From positions 1 to 64,000 of the forward strand of contig NZ_BORW01000028.1 in the NCBI RefSeq assembly GCF_018333375.1: 64,000 bases of DNA, written 5' to 3'. The first letter of the stretch is position 1. Each line of letters starts with the position of its first letter. Positions 25,015 through 33,593 of the stretch are shown here, one piece after another. Below the pieces are notes generated by a model. It had not been told where the DNA came from, searched no databases, and was given only the letters and a program-made list of their open reading frames with translations. This DNA comes from Paenibacillus cookii (GTDB lineage: Bacteria; Bacillota; Bacilli; Paenibacillales; Paenibacillaceae). The translations under genes were made by a program, and so were the position numbers.

Positions 25015-25168
25015 TCAAGAGCAGTAGTTTCTTAAGATCAAGTTTTTCGAGTAACTCACTAAAGGGAGCCGCAGCACAAGGAACATGATTTCCCTTTCCG
25101 GATCGCGTATGCCGGGCAGTAGCGTGTTCACAAGGCGTTTCCCGTTATAATCCACTTCAATCCATAAA
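25015..25168 (-). pseudogene. Coding-like remnant of unknown family
   Basis: An open frame reads WIEVDYNGKRLVNTLLPGIR and DPEREIMFLVLRLPLVSYSK and stops at 25015. The codon choice and sequence look protein-like, but there is no start codon with a ribosome binding site and a terminator immediately precedes it. Chance is possible. Confidence 0.25.
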
Positions 25169-25201
25169 AAACGCACCTATCGGGGAACCGATTAGATGCG
25201 T
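25166..25201 (-). terminator. Terminator of the lipoprotein gene
   Basis: On the minus strand ACGCAtctaaTCGG..CCGAtaggTGCGT forms an interrupted hairpin followed by TTTTTT. Confidence 0.65.
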
Positions 25202-25303
25202 GCATCGCAGTTCGTCATATACAAGTTGGGCATTTTTTTCAAAAACAGCCCCTTTGTCCCCCATTTCATTGAAATGACGCCAAAGAGGGGCTCTAATTAG
25301 GCT

Positions 25304-25696
25304 CTAGAGCTGGATTATTATTTTTTCCGTTAGTATTATTAAATTGATTTTTTTGTCCCCGTTCTGAAAGGTATACTTTGAGCCCAATCGATCGGCTTCT
25401 ATCCAGCCGCGTCTCTCTATTTCTTTGCGATAATAGTCCGGTAGTCCGTTTTCTTCTTTAACGTTTTTGAAGGCGTACTCTTCCGAGTATTCCTTTTTCT
25501 CCTGAAGTTCGGCTGTTTTCGGGACTGGAAAGTCTGGATTTAAGCTTGAATGATTAAAAGGTTCATCTTTTGGGGAACAACCAGTAACACATAAAATAAA
25601 AATCAGAAAACATGATATTCCAATTTCTCGAAATTTAACGAGCCGTCGTTCCGGATTTTGAATCTTCGCCAAAAGCTGGCCATATCCGTTCCCCAT
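25304..25696 (-). CDS. Putative lipoprotein
   Basis: The 130-residue protein has a hydrophobic segment (IGISCFLIFILCVTGC) ending in a lipobox LCVTGC with Cys41, so it should be lipid-anchored outside the membrane. The N-terminal 25 residues before the hydrophobic segment make an unusually long signal region, but ATG 25696 has AAGGAGGAG at ideal distance and no internal start codon fits. The remaining ~90 residues are charged with no family I recognise. Monocistronic. Confidence 0.65.
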   Translation of the reverse strand: MGNGYGQLLAKIQNPERRLVKFREIGISCFLIFILCVTGCSPKDEPFNHSSLNPDFPVPKTAELQEKKEYSEEYAFKNVKEENGLPDYYRKEIERRGWIEADRLGSKYTFQNGDKKINLIILTEKIIIQL

Positions 25697-26170
25697 TTAT
25701 GTACTCCTCCTTGGCATCGAGACCATTCCATTGTCAAAGCTATTGATACGTTATGCTCGTATAAATGTCTAATTAATATACACATGGGGATTATTTCGGG
25801 AAGCAAAAGCACTTGTCGTTCCCATTAATAACGAAATAATCGCAATAATTACAGTTGCTTTATGTAAAACTTTCATTATATCCCTTTTTTAAAAATAAAA
25901 AGAAGATGGATGATACCTTCATTTTCTCTATTTTACTGGTAAATATCAAGCGCTCATGTTCCGGGTCCAAGATTATTGTAATCTGTACTTGAATCCAATC
26001 CCGGTCCGCCTCGCATTACAGTCCCCCCTTTTTCTGCTTTCCATGTTTAGTTAATCTCACTAAGCAGCTCGTCCGACTCCCCAATAAAAGAGAAGGATGC
26101 CATGGAATGACATCCTCCTTAAACGAATGGGCCTATATAATGTTTGTCGACATGATTAAGTTAAATAGAT
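25697..26170. other. Intergenic region, no gene seen
   Basis: AT-rich stretch of 474 bp. A short hairpin (AGGATG / CATCCT, 26094-26116) is compatible with a terminator for the beta-glucosidase gene on the minus strand. Nothing else is supported. Confidence 0.45.
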
Positions 26171-28456
26171 TTAGACTTGCTGCGCCTCGAGCCGTTTCTC
26201 GTTCACACGTTCGATCAGCTCGCCGACGACCTCATCCGGAGACCGCTCCATCATCCAGTTTTGCCCGAACATCTGGAAGATTTTAATGACCGGGAAGTCC
26301 TCCCAAAATCCCAGGAACTCATCCTGGAGAGATACTTTGTCCTTCACGTGCTTGTTCATTTCATCGATGCACTCTTCCAATACGTCCTTTGCGATCGGGT
26401 CGCTCACCCATTCATTGAGCAAGCTGAATTTATGGAACGTGATTTCTTCCTTGCCGAAGTCGCAGAACAGTCGGTTCGTCACTCGGATATCGCGGGACGA
26501 GCTGCCTGCGCAGAGTTGGAAATATCCGCTTTCTGCTACCCAGCGATTGTATTTCGTGTTGTAATAGGCAAAATCTCTTTCTTCAAGCTCAAAAACGATC
26601 TTCCGCTTCTCGCCCGGCGCGAGCTCGATTTTTGCAAAAGCTTTAAGCTCTTTCTCGGGACGCACCCATTTGCATTCCTCATCATGGACATACAATTGAA
26701 CGGTTTCCTTTCCGGTGCGCTTTCCGGTATTTTCTACTTGGAGGGAAACGGTAACTCCCTTCTCATGCTGTACCGCTTGAAGATCCGTGTACTTAAATGT
26801 CGTGTACGACAAACCATGTCCGAACGGAAACTGCGGAGCCATTTCCTTACGGTCGTAATAACGATAGCCGATAAACAGTCCTTCACGATAATACAGCTTG
26901 CCGTTTTCTCCTTGAATCCGCATGTGCGACGGGTTATCCGACAGCTTGACCGGGAAGGTCTCCGACAGTTTGCCGGAAGGGTTCGTGTGCCCGAACAGGA
27001 TTTCGGCAATGGCTCTGCCCATCCCCTGCCCCGTCAGCCAGGAATGGATGACCCCGGGCACATGCTGCACCCATGGATGCATCGCAAGCGCGTTTCCGCT
27101 GCTTGTTACCACGACGCAGTTCGGCTGAACGGCTGCAACGGCTTGGATCAGCTTCACTTGATGCTCTGGGAGGTTAATGCTCTTCAAGTCATGCATCTCG
27201 GATTCCGCATATTCCGGCTGGCCGACGAACAATACGGCTAGATCGGATGTCGCCGCCAACGACGCGCCCTCCTTAATCAGGTCCTCGCGAACGGAGTCAT
27301 CAGCGGGATACCCCTCAGCATAGCTTAGCGTAACCGACTCTCCTGCCAGCTCCTTGATTTCATCCCACGGAATATCGACCCGCGTTGGCGTAACTTCGGC
27401 GCTGCCTGCCCCTTGAATTCTTGGCTTCTTGGCAAAACGTCCGATGATTGCAATCGATGGCGCGGATTCCGGCTGAATCGGGAGAATGCCGTTCTCGTTC
27501 TTGAGCAGCACGATGCTTTCGGCAGCTGCTTTTCTCGCAAGCGCGTGGTAGTCTTGAACAGCGCCCGAGACCGTTTCTTTTGGAGCTGTCACTCGCTCTA
27601 CAAGCTTTAGAATACGGGCAACGCTTTGATCAAGCTTTTCTTCGGAGAGTTCTCCGCGCTCCACAGCCTCCACGATTGCCTTCGTATTGTAATGAACCGG
27701 CCCCGGCATTTCAAGATCAAGACCAGCCTTAAGTCCGCGAATCCGGTCATTGACGGCGGTCCAGTCCGACAGCACGACACCTTCGTAGCCCCACTCTTCC
27801 CTCAAAATATCATGGAGCAAATGCTCGTTTTCGCTTGTATAACTGCCATTGAGCAAATTATATGAGCACATGACGGTCCAGGGATCGGACTTCTTAATGA
27901 TCCGTTCGAAAGCGCTAAGATAAATTTCGCGGAGCGTCCGTTCGTCGACCTCCGAGCTCGTGACCATTTTCTCGTTCTCCTGATTGTTGCAAGCGAAATG
28001 CTTGAGGGAAGCCCCCACGCCTTCGCTTTGGAGCCCGTTGATGAAGGCTGCGCCAAGCTCGCCTGTTAAGCAAGGGTCCTCCGAGTAGTACTCGAAGTTT
28101 CTGCCGCCAAGCGGCGTCCGCTTCATGTTGATGCCCGGGCCGAGCAGCAGCTCCACGCCCATTTTCTTGGATTCCTGTCCAAGCGCTACCCCGACTTCAT
28201 GCAGCAGCTCGGTGTTCCAGGAGGAACCGATGGCCGAACCGGTAGGATAGCAGGTTGCCGGAACGTTCTCGGACGTGATGCCCATTTCTTCATCGCTGTT
28301 CGTTTTCCGGATCCCGTTGGTTCCGTCATACATATGCACAGCTGGAATGTTCAATCGCTCGATGCCTTTGGTCATCCACATATTCAATCCCGCACAGAGG
28401 GATGCTTTTTCCGTAAGCGTCATTTCTTGAATTAACTCATGAATTGATCGGTTCAT
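26171..28456 (-). CDS. Beta-glucosidase, glycoside hydrolase family 3
   Basis: The 761-residue protein has the GH3 architecture: TIM-barrel domain (1-~290) with nucleophile Asp231 in VVLSDWTAVNDR, an alpha/beta sandwich (~320-520) and a fibronectin-III-like C-terminal domain (~560-630). Typical motifs KHFACNNQE and PLGGRNFEYYSEDP are present. It has no signal peptide, so it is cytosolic, hydrolysing imported beta-glucosides. ATG 28456 is preceded by AAAGGATG. It lies 13 bp behind a PTS permease gene: transport and hydrolysis of the same sugar are probably co-transcribed. Confidence 0.95.
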   Translation of the reverse strand: MNRSIHELIQEMTLTEKASLCAGLNMWMTKGIERLNIPAVHMYDGTNGIRKTNSDEEMGITSENVPATCYPTGSAIGSSWNTELLHEVGVALGQESKKMGVELLLGPGINMKRTPLGGRNFEYYSEDPCLTGELGAAFINGLQSEGVGASLKHFACNNQENEKMVTSSEVDERTLREIYLSAFERIIKKSDPWTVMCSYNLLNGSYTSENEHLLHDILREEWGYEGVVLSDWTAVNDRIRGLKAGLDLEMPGPVHYNTKAIVEAVERGELSEEKLDQSVARILKLVERVTAPKETVSGAVQDYHALARKAAAESIVLLKNENGILPIQPESAPSIAIIGRFAKKPRIQGAGSAEVTPTRVDIPWDEIKELAGESVTLSYAEGYPADDSVREDLIKEGASLAATSDLAVLFVGQPEYAESEMHDLKSINLPEHQVKLIQAVAAVQPNCVVVTSSGNALAMHPWVQHVPGVIHSWLTGQGMGRAIAEILFGHTNPSGKLSETFPVKLSDNPSHMRIQGENGKLYYREGLFIGYRYYDRKEMAPQFPFGHGLSYTTFKYTDLQAVQHEKGVTVSLQVENTGKRTGKETVQLYVHDEECKWVRPEKELKAFAKIELAPGEKRKIVFELEERDFAYYNTKYNRWVAESGYFQLCAGSSSRDIRVTNRLFCDFGKEEITFHKFSLLNEWVSDPIAKDVLEECIDEMNKHVKDKVSLQDEFLGFWEDFPVIKIFQMFGQNWMMERSPDEVVGELIERVNEKRLEAQQV

Positions 28457-28469
28457 TTGTATTCATCCT

Positions 28470-29714
28470 TTACACATGACTTGTTGTACTTGCTTCCCGC
28501 TCTTTCTTCAGTTCTTGCGCATCATACAGCTTGAAGAACGGAAACCATACCGCGAATACAATCAATAAGACAACGGCCAGAAGAACAAGACCGCCGAGCC
28601 CGGACATCATGTAGGTAGACAGCCCGATTGGGGTATACCACAATTGAAAGATTTGGCTCGGGATTCTCACCAGCCCCATATCGAGCGCCAAATACACAAT
28701 GATCGGCGTTATAAGACCATTAATCCACATCGGTACCATGAGCAGCGGGTTGAAAGCAACCGCTCCGTAGACGACCGGCTCGTTAATATTAAACAGGGAG
28801 GGGATAATCGTCGCTTTACCGACGGATTTCAGCTTTTGCGATCTGGCAAGCAGGAACCAGACGGCGAGCGGCAAAGTGGCTCCCATACCTCCGATGCCCA
28901 GCCATCCGGAGAAAAAGGTTTCAAAAGTATTGATATTAACCGGGTCCAGCCCTTTAGCCACTAAAGAGGCGTTCTCTTCAATGGCGGGAATCCAAATCGT
29001 GTACCATATCGGCATCAACACCCACGGACTGACCCCAAAGGAATACAGGACAACGCCGATAAAGTTAAACAATACGAACCCGATGAGACTTTGCCCCACA
29101 GCATTAAGAGGTTCAAATGCATTTACGATGAGCGCAAAAATATCAAAGTGCAGCTGGTATACCAGAACCCATCCTGTAGTTAAAATGATCGCGATCGGAA
29201 TGAGAAAATCGAACCATTCCTTAATGAACTCAGGAAGCGAGCTCTCTGTTTTAAAGAAGGAGAATTTACCGCAGACATTCATGATCACCGCTACGAATAT
29301 CCCCACAAGCAGTGCTGTAATCATGCCCGTCGCGCCAAAGCGTTCAAGGATAAACTTGACGGTTCCATCCTCGTTCATGGTCGGGTTAAGCAGCATGATG
29401 AATAAAGATAAGCCTGTCATTCCTGCCAGCAGCTTGATTTTGTGGCGCTCCCTCTTTTCCATGACCATATAAGGCGTTAAGAAAGCAATGAATAAACCTA
29501 GCAGACCGAAGCTAAATGTCGTGATCGGTGATAGATCCGGCATCCCCGGGAAGAACTCCTTTAAAATCGAAATCAACGTAATGATCGAGCCGATAAATAT
29601 CATCGGAATCGCGACCATAATGGCGTCTTGAATAGATGAAACCCAGACATTGTTCGTAAACGCCTCCAATCGAGGCGCAAACGATTCCGTCATCCATTTC
29701 ATGAAACGCTTCAT
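28470..29714 (-). CDS. PTS transporter EIIC subunit, cellobiose/lactose type
   Basis: The 414-residue integral membrane protein has about ten helices and EIIC features of the Lac/Chb class: NINEPVVYGAVAFNPLLMVPMWI near the C-terminal half. It is the sugar channel and binding unit of a phosphotransferase system for cellobiose or related beta-glucosides. EIIA and EIIB domains are absent from the protein and from the neighbours, so they must be encoded elsewhere. GGAGGG precedes ATG 29714. The next gene is the GH3 beta-glucosidase. A cre-like site overlaps the promoter region, suggesting catabolite repression. Confidence 0.92.
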   Translation of the reverse strand: MKRFMKWMTESFAPRLEAFTNNVWVSSIQDAIMVAIPMIFIGSIITLISILKEFFPGMPDLSPITTFSFGLLGLFIAFLTPYMVMEKRERHKIKLLAGMTGLSLFIMLLNPTMNEDGTVKFILERFGATGMITALLVGIFVAVIMNVCGKFSFFKTESSLPEFIKEWFDFLIPIAIILTTGWVLVYQLHFDIFALIVNAFEPLNAVGQSLIGFVLFNFIGVVLYSFGVSPWVLMPIWYTIWIPAIEENASLVAKGLDPVNINTFETFFSGWLGIGGMGATLPLAVWFLLARSQKLKSVGKATIIPSLFNINEPVVYGAVAFNPLLMVPMWINGLITPIIVYLALDMGLVRIPSQIFQLWYTPIGLSTYMMSGLGGLVLLAVVLLIVFAVWFPFFKLYDAQELKKEREASTTSHV

Positions 29715-29756
29715 CTTGTTTTCCCTCCTGTCATTCTCGTGCGGCTGTACCTTAAG

Positions 29757-29783
29757 TATAGGGTTTCCATGGGAACGCTTTCT
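29757..29783 (-). promoter_or_regulatory. Candidate cre site and -10 box upstream of PTS gene
   Basis: On the minus strand AGAAAGCGTTCCCA (29783-29770) matches 12 of 14 positions of the CcpA consensus TGWAANCGNTNWCA. A TATACT -10-like box lies at 29760-29755. The cre would cover the -35 region, 56-69 bp from the start codon. Confidence 0.45.
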
Positions 29784-29875
29784 TGTTTTAAGTTGTCGTG
29801 TAGAGGGGCATTTTTTGCCTAGTTGGCTTCTTCCGTCCTAGCTTGTGTATCACGCTCGAAAATAAACAGCAAAAA

Positions 29876-29901
29876 ACACCCCTTTTATTAAAAAGGGATG
29901 T
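29876..29901 (-). terminator. Terminator of the GH39 gene
   Basis: Minus strand: ACATCCCTTTT / AAAAGGGGTGT with an AATA loop, followed by TTTTTT (plus-strand A-run 29871-29876). Confidence 0.8.
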
Positions 29902-29936
29902 CTTGTTGATCTATGATTCGATTCATTTCCATCATG

Positions 29937-31262
29937 CTAATACTGCCTGTCTAACGTTAGCAGCATGACGCCATGAGGCGGGAGATCAATTTCTTTGCGC
30001 CAGCGATCCTGCCGGAGAAGCTCTGTCCGAATGACCGGCCCGCTTCGCTTGTGAAGATAGGCGAGCTCCTCCTCCGAAAGGAATTCGGGAGCCCCCATGC
30101 GAATCCATTCGTCAAACACCGATCCATGCTGCCGGTCCAGCCGATAACTGGTACATTTAAAGGTCCCGGTAAGCCGGCTTAGCGATAGCTCGAAGTTTCG
30201 GTTTCCTTTTTCCTCAAACACATCGTAACGGTTCGTGCTGGACAGTTCGGACCAGTCGCCGCTTGAAAACAGGGGATCCACGTGCACGTAGTGATAGAAC
30301 AGAAACTGCATGCTGCCATCCCTGGTTCGCGTTCCCACATAACCATCCCCCTGCACCAGAAGCTCGTCGCCCAGCTTTTGCAACAGTTCTAAGGCATAGT
30401 AACTCGGCTTTTTGAGCCCGTCCCGGTTAATCAAGCCAAAACCTCCATAGAACGGTGAAGTCGGCACCGTGCTCTCCTCGAAGACGTCGGTAAAGGACCA
30501 GAAGGCCAATGCTTTCACCGCGCCCAGCGTGTTCATCGCATGATAAATGACAAAAGGGGCCATAAACATCGTGTCATGCAGCAAGTTGCGGTCGTACATG
30601 GAGAAGTTCCATTCCGTAATATGAAGCTCCACGTCGCCATAGGCGGCGGCTTTCATTTTCTCCCGTAAACGGTCAATGCTTTCCCTATAAAATGAAGGAG
30701 GCATAATCTTGGTCAGATGCTCCCTTTCTTCCTTAAGCCGAGGGTATTCCGAATAAATATGGAACGAAAAAAAGTCGAGAGGCACTTCTTGTTCCCTGCA
30801 ATAGTCCATAAACTCATCCGCCCAAGGATCATTCCATAACGAGCCATAGCCCATCGCAGGTCCCCCTGTCCTCAGCTGAGGCCAGACCGATTTGATCGCG
30901 CGAACCGTCGATGCATAAAAAGCAAAGTATTCTTCCTTGCTCCCGGCCCAGCACACCCCGGACAAATCCGGTTCATTCCATACCTCGAAATACCAGCTTT
31001 CCACTTCCTTCGCCCCGTATCGATTCAGGCAATGGCGCACGAACTCCCGCACCAGCGCGTCCCATTTGGTTTGATCGGCAGGCGGTGAAATATTTCCTCT
31101 CCACCAGAAGATTGTTTCCTTGGAACGTGCCAGCTGGCTCGGCATGAAGCTGAGTTCGACAAACGGCTTTACTCCCTGCTCCAGGAGAAAATCATACAGC
31201 TTGTCGACATATGACCAATTATATATAGGAGTTCCGTCTTCCTTCTCGCTGTACACCATCAT
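29937..31262 (-). CDS. Glycoside hydrolase family 39-like protein (separated from its AraC part)
   Basis: The 441-residue frame covers most of a GH39 beta-xylosidase-type TIM barrel: VDKLYDFLLEQGVKPFVELSFMPSQL, acid/base Glu97 in YFEVWNEPDL, nucleophile Glu217 in LHITEWNFS, and a C-terminal beta domain. The start ATG at 31262 has no ribosome binding site and overlaps the stop of the preceding AraC frame (ATGA). The first strand of the barrel (GHIPFRYIRFHGIF) is encoded at the end of the AraC frame. This suggests one fused AraC-GH39 protein interrupted by a deleted base. It lacks a signal peptide. Confidence 0.85.
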   Translation of the reverse strand: MMVYSEKEDGTPIYNWSYVDKLYDFLLEQGVKPFVELSFMPSQLARSKETIFWWRGNISPPADQTKWDALVREFVRHCLNRYGAKEVESWYFEVWNEPDLSGVCWAGSKEEYFAFYASTVRAIKSVWPQLRTGGPAMGYGSLWNDPWADEFMDYCREQEVPLDFFSFHIYSEYPRLKEEREHLTKIMPPSFYRESIDRLREKMKAAAYGDVELHITEWNFSMYDRNLLHDTMFMAPFVIYHAMNTLGAVKALAFWSFTDVFEESTVPTSPFYGGFGLINRDGLKKPSYYALELLQKLGDELLVQGDGYVGTRTRDGSMQFLFYHYVHVDPLFSSGDWSELSSTNRYDVFEEKGNRNFELSLSRLTGTFKCTSYRLDRQHGSVFDEWIRMGAPEFLSEEELAYLHKRSGPVIRTELLRQDRWRKEIDLPPHGVMLLTLDRQY

Positions 31263-32431
31263 CTCATCGTAAATATGCCGTGGAAACGGATATACCGGAA
31301 CGGAATATGCCCTTTTAGTTCACGCAGCTGCCGGCGCCAGTCTTCCCTTAACCCTTCGATTGCCCTGCCTGCGGTTGTCGTGACATTCCAGTGCCGTTCA
31401 TACCTTGCCGAAGGCCCATCGGCTTGGACCTCGACCATCTTCCGCTCCGCCGTAAGCGGGGGTGACGGGTTTAGCGCCTCGAGCTTCGTGTCTGCTCTAG
31501 CATCCAGATACCGATATAACGTGCCCATGGCATTCCATGTATCCATCTCATAATAGTCGCCGCTTGAGGACTCGTCGTAAGTTAACGGCTTGCGGTCGGG
31601 CCGATCAGCTGCCTGAGCAAGCAAGGCGTCACGATAGGAGCTCGGGGTGCAGCCGTACTTTTCTTTGAAATATTTATTAAAGAGCTTCACGTTGGCAAAT
31701 CCGCAATCCAAAGCGATTTCCGTGATGCTTTTTTCGCTTCCGGCAAGCTCGGCCTGCGCCTTCTCCAGGCGCACCAACGTCAAATACTTCTGGAAGGGGA
31801 TGCCGATTTTATCCGTAAAGAAGTGAGAAAAATAATGCAGGCTCAAATGCTCCAGCTCTGCCATGGTCTGCAGCGTAATCTTTTCATTATAATGCTGGTC
31901 TACGTACGTAAGGACCCTGTTCAGCCTCTTATAGTCATACTCTCTGCCGCCCTCTTCGGCTGCGGGATTCGTTCCATCCGCAAAATACCGCAGCAGGCAG
32001 CCGCACAACGTCTGCAAAATGCCCATCGTGTAGCTTTGATAACCCGGAGCCTTCTTATTGATCTCCCAGACCATCTGGGCGAGATTTTGCTTGATGCTCT
32101 GCAGCTGCCGGTTCTGCTCGGGATCCGCAGCAGAATTACACGAGATAAACGCTTGATTATTCAACCATTCGGGACCGAACTGCAGCGTTAACAGCACGTT
32201 GTCTTGGCTTGTCCGCTCGATCTGATGCACCGACATGCTGTTCACGACAATGACATCATCTTCATGGAGCGTATACTGTTTCTGATCAAGGTACATGATG
32301 ACGGAGCCTTGGAGAACGTAGACGATTTCCACCTCTTTATGCCAGTGAAAATGAATATGCTTCACGCTGTTCACGAAAAGCTTGATCGGCAGATCATCCT
32401 GATGCTCTATAAATTCATAAAGGTAGCGAAT
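31259..32431 (-). CDS. AraC-family regulator fused in origin to GH39
   Basis: The frame encodes a cupin sensor domain (FHWHKEVEIVYVLQGSVIMYLDQKQYTLHEDDVIVVNS), two helix-turn-helix motifs (ITLQTMAELEHLSLHYFSHFFTD and KSITEIALDCGFANVKLFNKYFKEKYGCTPSSYR), then ~90 residues that are the beginning of a GH39 domain (ERHWNVTTTAGRAIEGLREDWRRQ...). AAGGGAGGAG is six bases before an in-frame ATT at 32431; the nearest usual start is GTG at 32374, which would cut into the sensor fold. I list the ATT start; if GTG is used the protein loses 19 residues. Neighbours suggest control of xylo-/beta-glucoside use. Confidence 0.8.
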   Translation of the reverse strand: MRYLYEFIEHQDDLPIKLFVNSVKHIHFHWHKEVEIVYVLQGSVIMYLDQKQYTLHEDDVIVVNSMSVHQIERTSQDNVLLTLQFGPEWLNNQAFISCNSAADPEQNRQLQSIKQNLAQMVWEINKKAPGYQSYTMGILQTLCGCLLRYFADGTNPAAEEGGREYDYKRLNRVLTYVDQHYNEKITLQTMAELEHLSLHYFSHFFTDKIGIPFQKYLTLVRLEKAQAELAGSEKSITEIALDCGFANVKLFNKYFKEKYGCTPSSYRDALLAQAADRPDRKPLTYDESSSGDYYEMDTWNAMGTLYRYLDARADTKLEALNPSPPLTAERKMVEVQADGPSARYERHWNVTTTAGRAIEGLREDWRRQLRELKGHIPFRYIRFHGIFTMR

Positions 32432-33127
32432 ACGCGGCTCCTCCCTTCATATAGCCTATTATATGCACATTTTTGCAAGGTTATCAAAGCTCATAGTCCC
32501 CCAAATGGAGGAAAAGGCCCCCTACAAACGTGCGGAAAGTCCTAAAAATCGCTTTTCAGAATCGGGATATATGAGGTGTAAGAAACCCAGTTATTGATCC
32601 GGAACGGAGCCTGGCTTCTTCTGTTGAAGCTGCGTTCATTTTCTAGATGCAAGATGTTTCAGTTTGCTTGCGTAGTTCCCCTTGTAGAGCATACTAATGA
32701 TCTTTCACGCCCTTTTGGTGAAAAAGCAGCTGCGGCCAGCAGGCGGTCGATCGCACCGGAGCGCTCGTCCTGCTTGCGGCATCGCTTCGGCCGACGACGG
32801 TTGGCCCGGTCGCCTGTGGCGTGGCTCCTTCCTGCCCGCGCGCCGTCCTGGGCCTGCGCCGATGGGGCAGGCCTCCGAAGCTGGAGGTGGTCAGGCGGAA
32901 AACAAAAATAGCGTTGTTGCCGGCTACCCGAGGATCAAGTAAAGATGAGGAGATAAGTTGAACGTTAAGACGCTAGAGAGATACGTGAATCAAGGGGATA
33001 AGGTGAGCGTGAGGAGATCGAGTGTACGTGAGCGATAGGGCGAACGCAAAAAAGACTATGGGACGCGAGGAGATACGTGAACACGGGGAGGTAATATGGA
33101 ATCCCGAAGACGATGGGAGTAAATTTC
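32432..33127. other. Gene-free region with GC-rich block and GA-rich repeats
   Basis: From ~32715 to ~32900 the base composition is markedly GC-richer than the surroundings, with no supported gene on either strand. From 32939 to 33120 lies a degenerate array of GA-rich units (GAGGAGATAAGTTGAACG, GGGATAAGGTGAGCGTGAGG, GCGAGGAGATACGTGAACAC), like that at 21990-22265. The AraC promoter should lie at the left end. Confidence 0.55.
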
Positions 33128-33310
33128 TAACGGTTGCCACAGCGGTTAATGCCGGGAATATGGAGGTTATGAAATTTTAACGGTTCTGGTTGACGTTATT
33201 TGGGCATTTTGGCCGAATTTCATACGGTAATCTTCCAAATAAGCTCATTGGTAACCGTTAGAACTTACAGAGAACTATTTGAAGCGACATAGGCGCTGTC
33301 ACAACCGTTA
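33128..33310. repeat. 183-bp four-box element, copy C
   Basis: TAACGGTTGCCACAGCG start and CGCTGTCACAACCGTTA end, boxes at +1, +51, +126, +176. It is the first of three tandem copies. Internal pairs that could fold it: TATGAAATT with AATTTCATA, and TTATTTGG with CCAAATAA. Confidence 0.88.
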
Positions 33311-33360
33311 AAGAGACCAATTGAACGTCGGAGACGAAGGAACCGCGAGGAGTAAATTTC

Positions 33361-33543
33361 TAACGATTGCCACAGCGGTTAATGCCGGGAATATGGAGGT
33401 TATGAAATTTTAACGGTTCTGGTTGACGTCATTTGGGCATTTTGGCCGAATTTCATAAGGTAGTCTTGCATATAAGCTCATTGGCGACCGTTACAACTTA
33501 CAGAGAACCATTTTAAGCGACATAGGCTCTGTCACAACCGTTA
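33361..33543. repeat. 183-bp four-box element, copy D
   Basis: Second tandem copy, 50 bp after copy C. First box altered to TAACGATT; all other features kept. Confidence 0.88.
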
Positions 33544-33593
33544 AAGAGACCAATTGAACGCCGGAGACGAAGGAATCGCGAGGAGTAAATTTC

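Larger units (their letters stand above)
24869..25303. other. Intergenic region between sigma and lipoprotein genes
   Basis: Contains the candidate sigma promoter, a coding-like remnant (25015-25168) and the terminator of the lipoprotein gene. A second inverted repeat (AGCCCCTTTG / CAAAGAGGGGCT, about 25248-25292) lies just behind the lipoprotein gene. Confidence 0.5.

Noticed and set aside
32594..32911. ORFs in the GC-rich block
   Set aside because: Arg/Pro/Ala-rich composition, no start signals and no recognisable domain on either strand.
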